A program made the translations under genes and the position numbers. Under the pieces are notes generated by a model. That model did no database searches, was not told where the DNA came from, and was given only the letters and a program-made list of their open reading frames with translations. Positions 63,164 through 64,000 of a DNA stretch of 64,000 nt are shown here, one piece after another (within the stretch, counting starts at the first letter, position 1; every line of letters starts with the position of its first letter). Where the stretch lies: positions 12,834,001 through 12,898,000 of the forward strand of contig CM038915.1 in NCBI GenBank assembly GCA_021904315.1, read 5' to 3'. The DNA comes from Sphagnum magellanicum (lineage: Eukaryota > Streptophyta > Sphagnopsida > Sphagnales > Sphagnaceae).

Positions 63164-63531
63164 ATATGTTGTAAAACAAGGGAGGAATGCCTAAAGTTGG
63201 AAATTGGTAGTTCTCTTAAAATTTTCCTTTTAATTTCCAATGCACATGAGCAAGTAGATAGAATGTTAGTATCTATAATAATTGTAGGGACATTTTGATG
63301 GAGAGGATGAAATATTATAGGGGATTGATACACTGGTCTATTTTGTGGTTCATTCTACCCAGGTTCAGTATATCTGAGTTGTGATTTGGATTTGTGCACA
63401 TGAGAAGGTTGAGTACCTACTTAATTAGGAGCTATGAGTACTATGTTTGGTCACGAAGAACAGAATTGGGAAAGTTGAAAGATCTTCAGCCATCTGCCCG
63501 TGAACTAGAGTGCAATGCTTGTTAGTGCCTT
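63164..63531 (+). repeat. Segment P, plus-oriented copy
   Basis: Partner of 53,995-54,361 in inverted orientation. It begins AATATGTTGTAAAACAAGGG and runs to about GTTAGTGCCTT, where similarity stops. It lies just downstream of the gypsy remnant. Confidence 0.8.
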
Positions 63532-63545
63532 CACTGTTTTGCTTT

Positions 63546-63745
63546 ATCATTGAATACCCATAGGGTATGAATGCTTCATCCTGAGAGGGCTGTATGTGTT
63601 CAATGATGGATGGCCACAGCATACAACCATGACAGCCTGAATGAGGGGAGGTCTAGAGTGTACTGATCCATCAAATGTACATAGTATTAGAATACATTAT
63701 AGTTTGGTTTGATGACAATTAAGAGATTGAAGAATTCTGGAACAA
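63546..63745 (+). repeat. Segment A, plus-oriented copy
   Basis: Partner of 55,140-55,345 in inverted orientation. It is only about 15 bp from segment P here, whereas the two are about 0.8 kb apart in the other copy. It is followed by direct segment B at 63,750-63,838. Confidence 0.75.
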
Positions 63746-63856
63746 GTATGTCACTACAATCCTTCCAGGCAAAAAGTCTGGTATGCTTACTTTTATTATT
63801 GGAATGATCTCAGGCTAATGCTTGCCCCCTTTGTTTTTCATTACAGTACCATGTAC

Positions 63857-63943
63857 AGGCCATTGTACTGCTGGTCGTGGAGCTGCTCTAATGGATTGCT
63901 TAAACAATTTGGGAATGCTATCTTCACAAAGGTTTCTATAGCA
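63857..63943 (+). CDS. Possible internal exon of an unidentified gene running off the right edge
   Basis: A pyrimidine-rich CATTACAG acceptor-like site precedes an open stretch that includes PCTGHCTAGRGAALMDCLNN, ending at a possible donor (AAAG/GTTTCT). Base composition is less AT-rich than the DNA before it. I do not recognise the peptide, and one short window-edge exon is weak evidence, so this is only a pointer. Confidence 0.2.
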
Positions 63944-64000
63944 GCATCATCACTTGCTTTTGTAGTGCAATCTAGATGATTCATTTTCCTTCCACAGTGG

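Overview
This window looks like nuclear DNA of a land plant. Two complete genes and one partial gene, all multi-exon on the minus strand with GT-AG introns and plant-type protein families, lie in very AT-rich, CpG-poor DNA full of decayed transposons and simple repeats. Short introns inside genes, long gene-poor spacers, and Ty3/gypsy and hAT-like remnants suggest a large, repeat-rich genome, perhaps a non-flowering plant such as a fern, lycophyte or gymnosperm. The sequence alone does not fix the species.

Layout. At 149-4911 (minus) is a gene of the zf-4CXXC_R1 / CDCA7-like family (seven exons visible, 3' end beyond the left edge). 4912-15.7 kb is spacer with low-complexity tracts, one probable MITE and dispersed repeats. 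15.7-18.4 kb is a dead hAT-like (DUF4371-type) transposase, split cleanly by a 1504-bp CACTA-type element that has terminal inverted repeats and a 3-bp target duplication. 18.4-26.4 kb is AT-rich spacer. 26,464-30,655 (minus) is a five-exon alliinase/TAA1-related (TAR) aminotransferase gene with minisatellites in two introns and large low-complexity inserts in the protein. 31-45 kb holds microsatellites, a 79-bp tandem array, a second hAT-like remnant, a 230-bp direct repeat with a 1066-bp period, two adjacent MITEs of one family and a foldback hairpin. 45,264-48,939 (minus) is a complete seven-exon Yellow Stripe-Like (YSL) transporter gene with a CpG-rich 5' end. 49-56 kb is spacer with tandem repeats, a (TA)n tract and a possible pseudogene. 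56.9-62.8 kb is a decayed Ty3/gypsy retrotransposon (gag, protease, RT, RNase H, integrase, plus strand). It lies between two regions sharing segments in inverted orientation (54.0-55.3 kb and 63.2-63.7 kb).

The three genes do not form a pathway. TAR proteins make indole-3-pyruvate for auxin, YSL proteins move metal-nicotianamine complexes, and zf-4CXXC_R1 proteins are nuclear chromatin factors. The gene models were spliced by hand: every junction was checked for GT/AG and phase, and the two complete genes close to 703 and 686 codons without internal stops. No CRISPR array, rRNA gene or convincing tRNA gene was seen.
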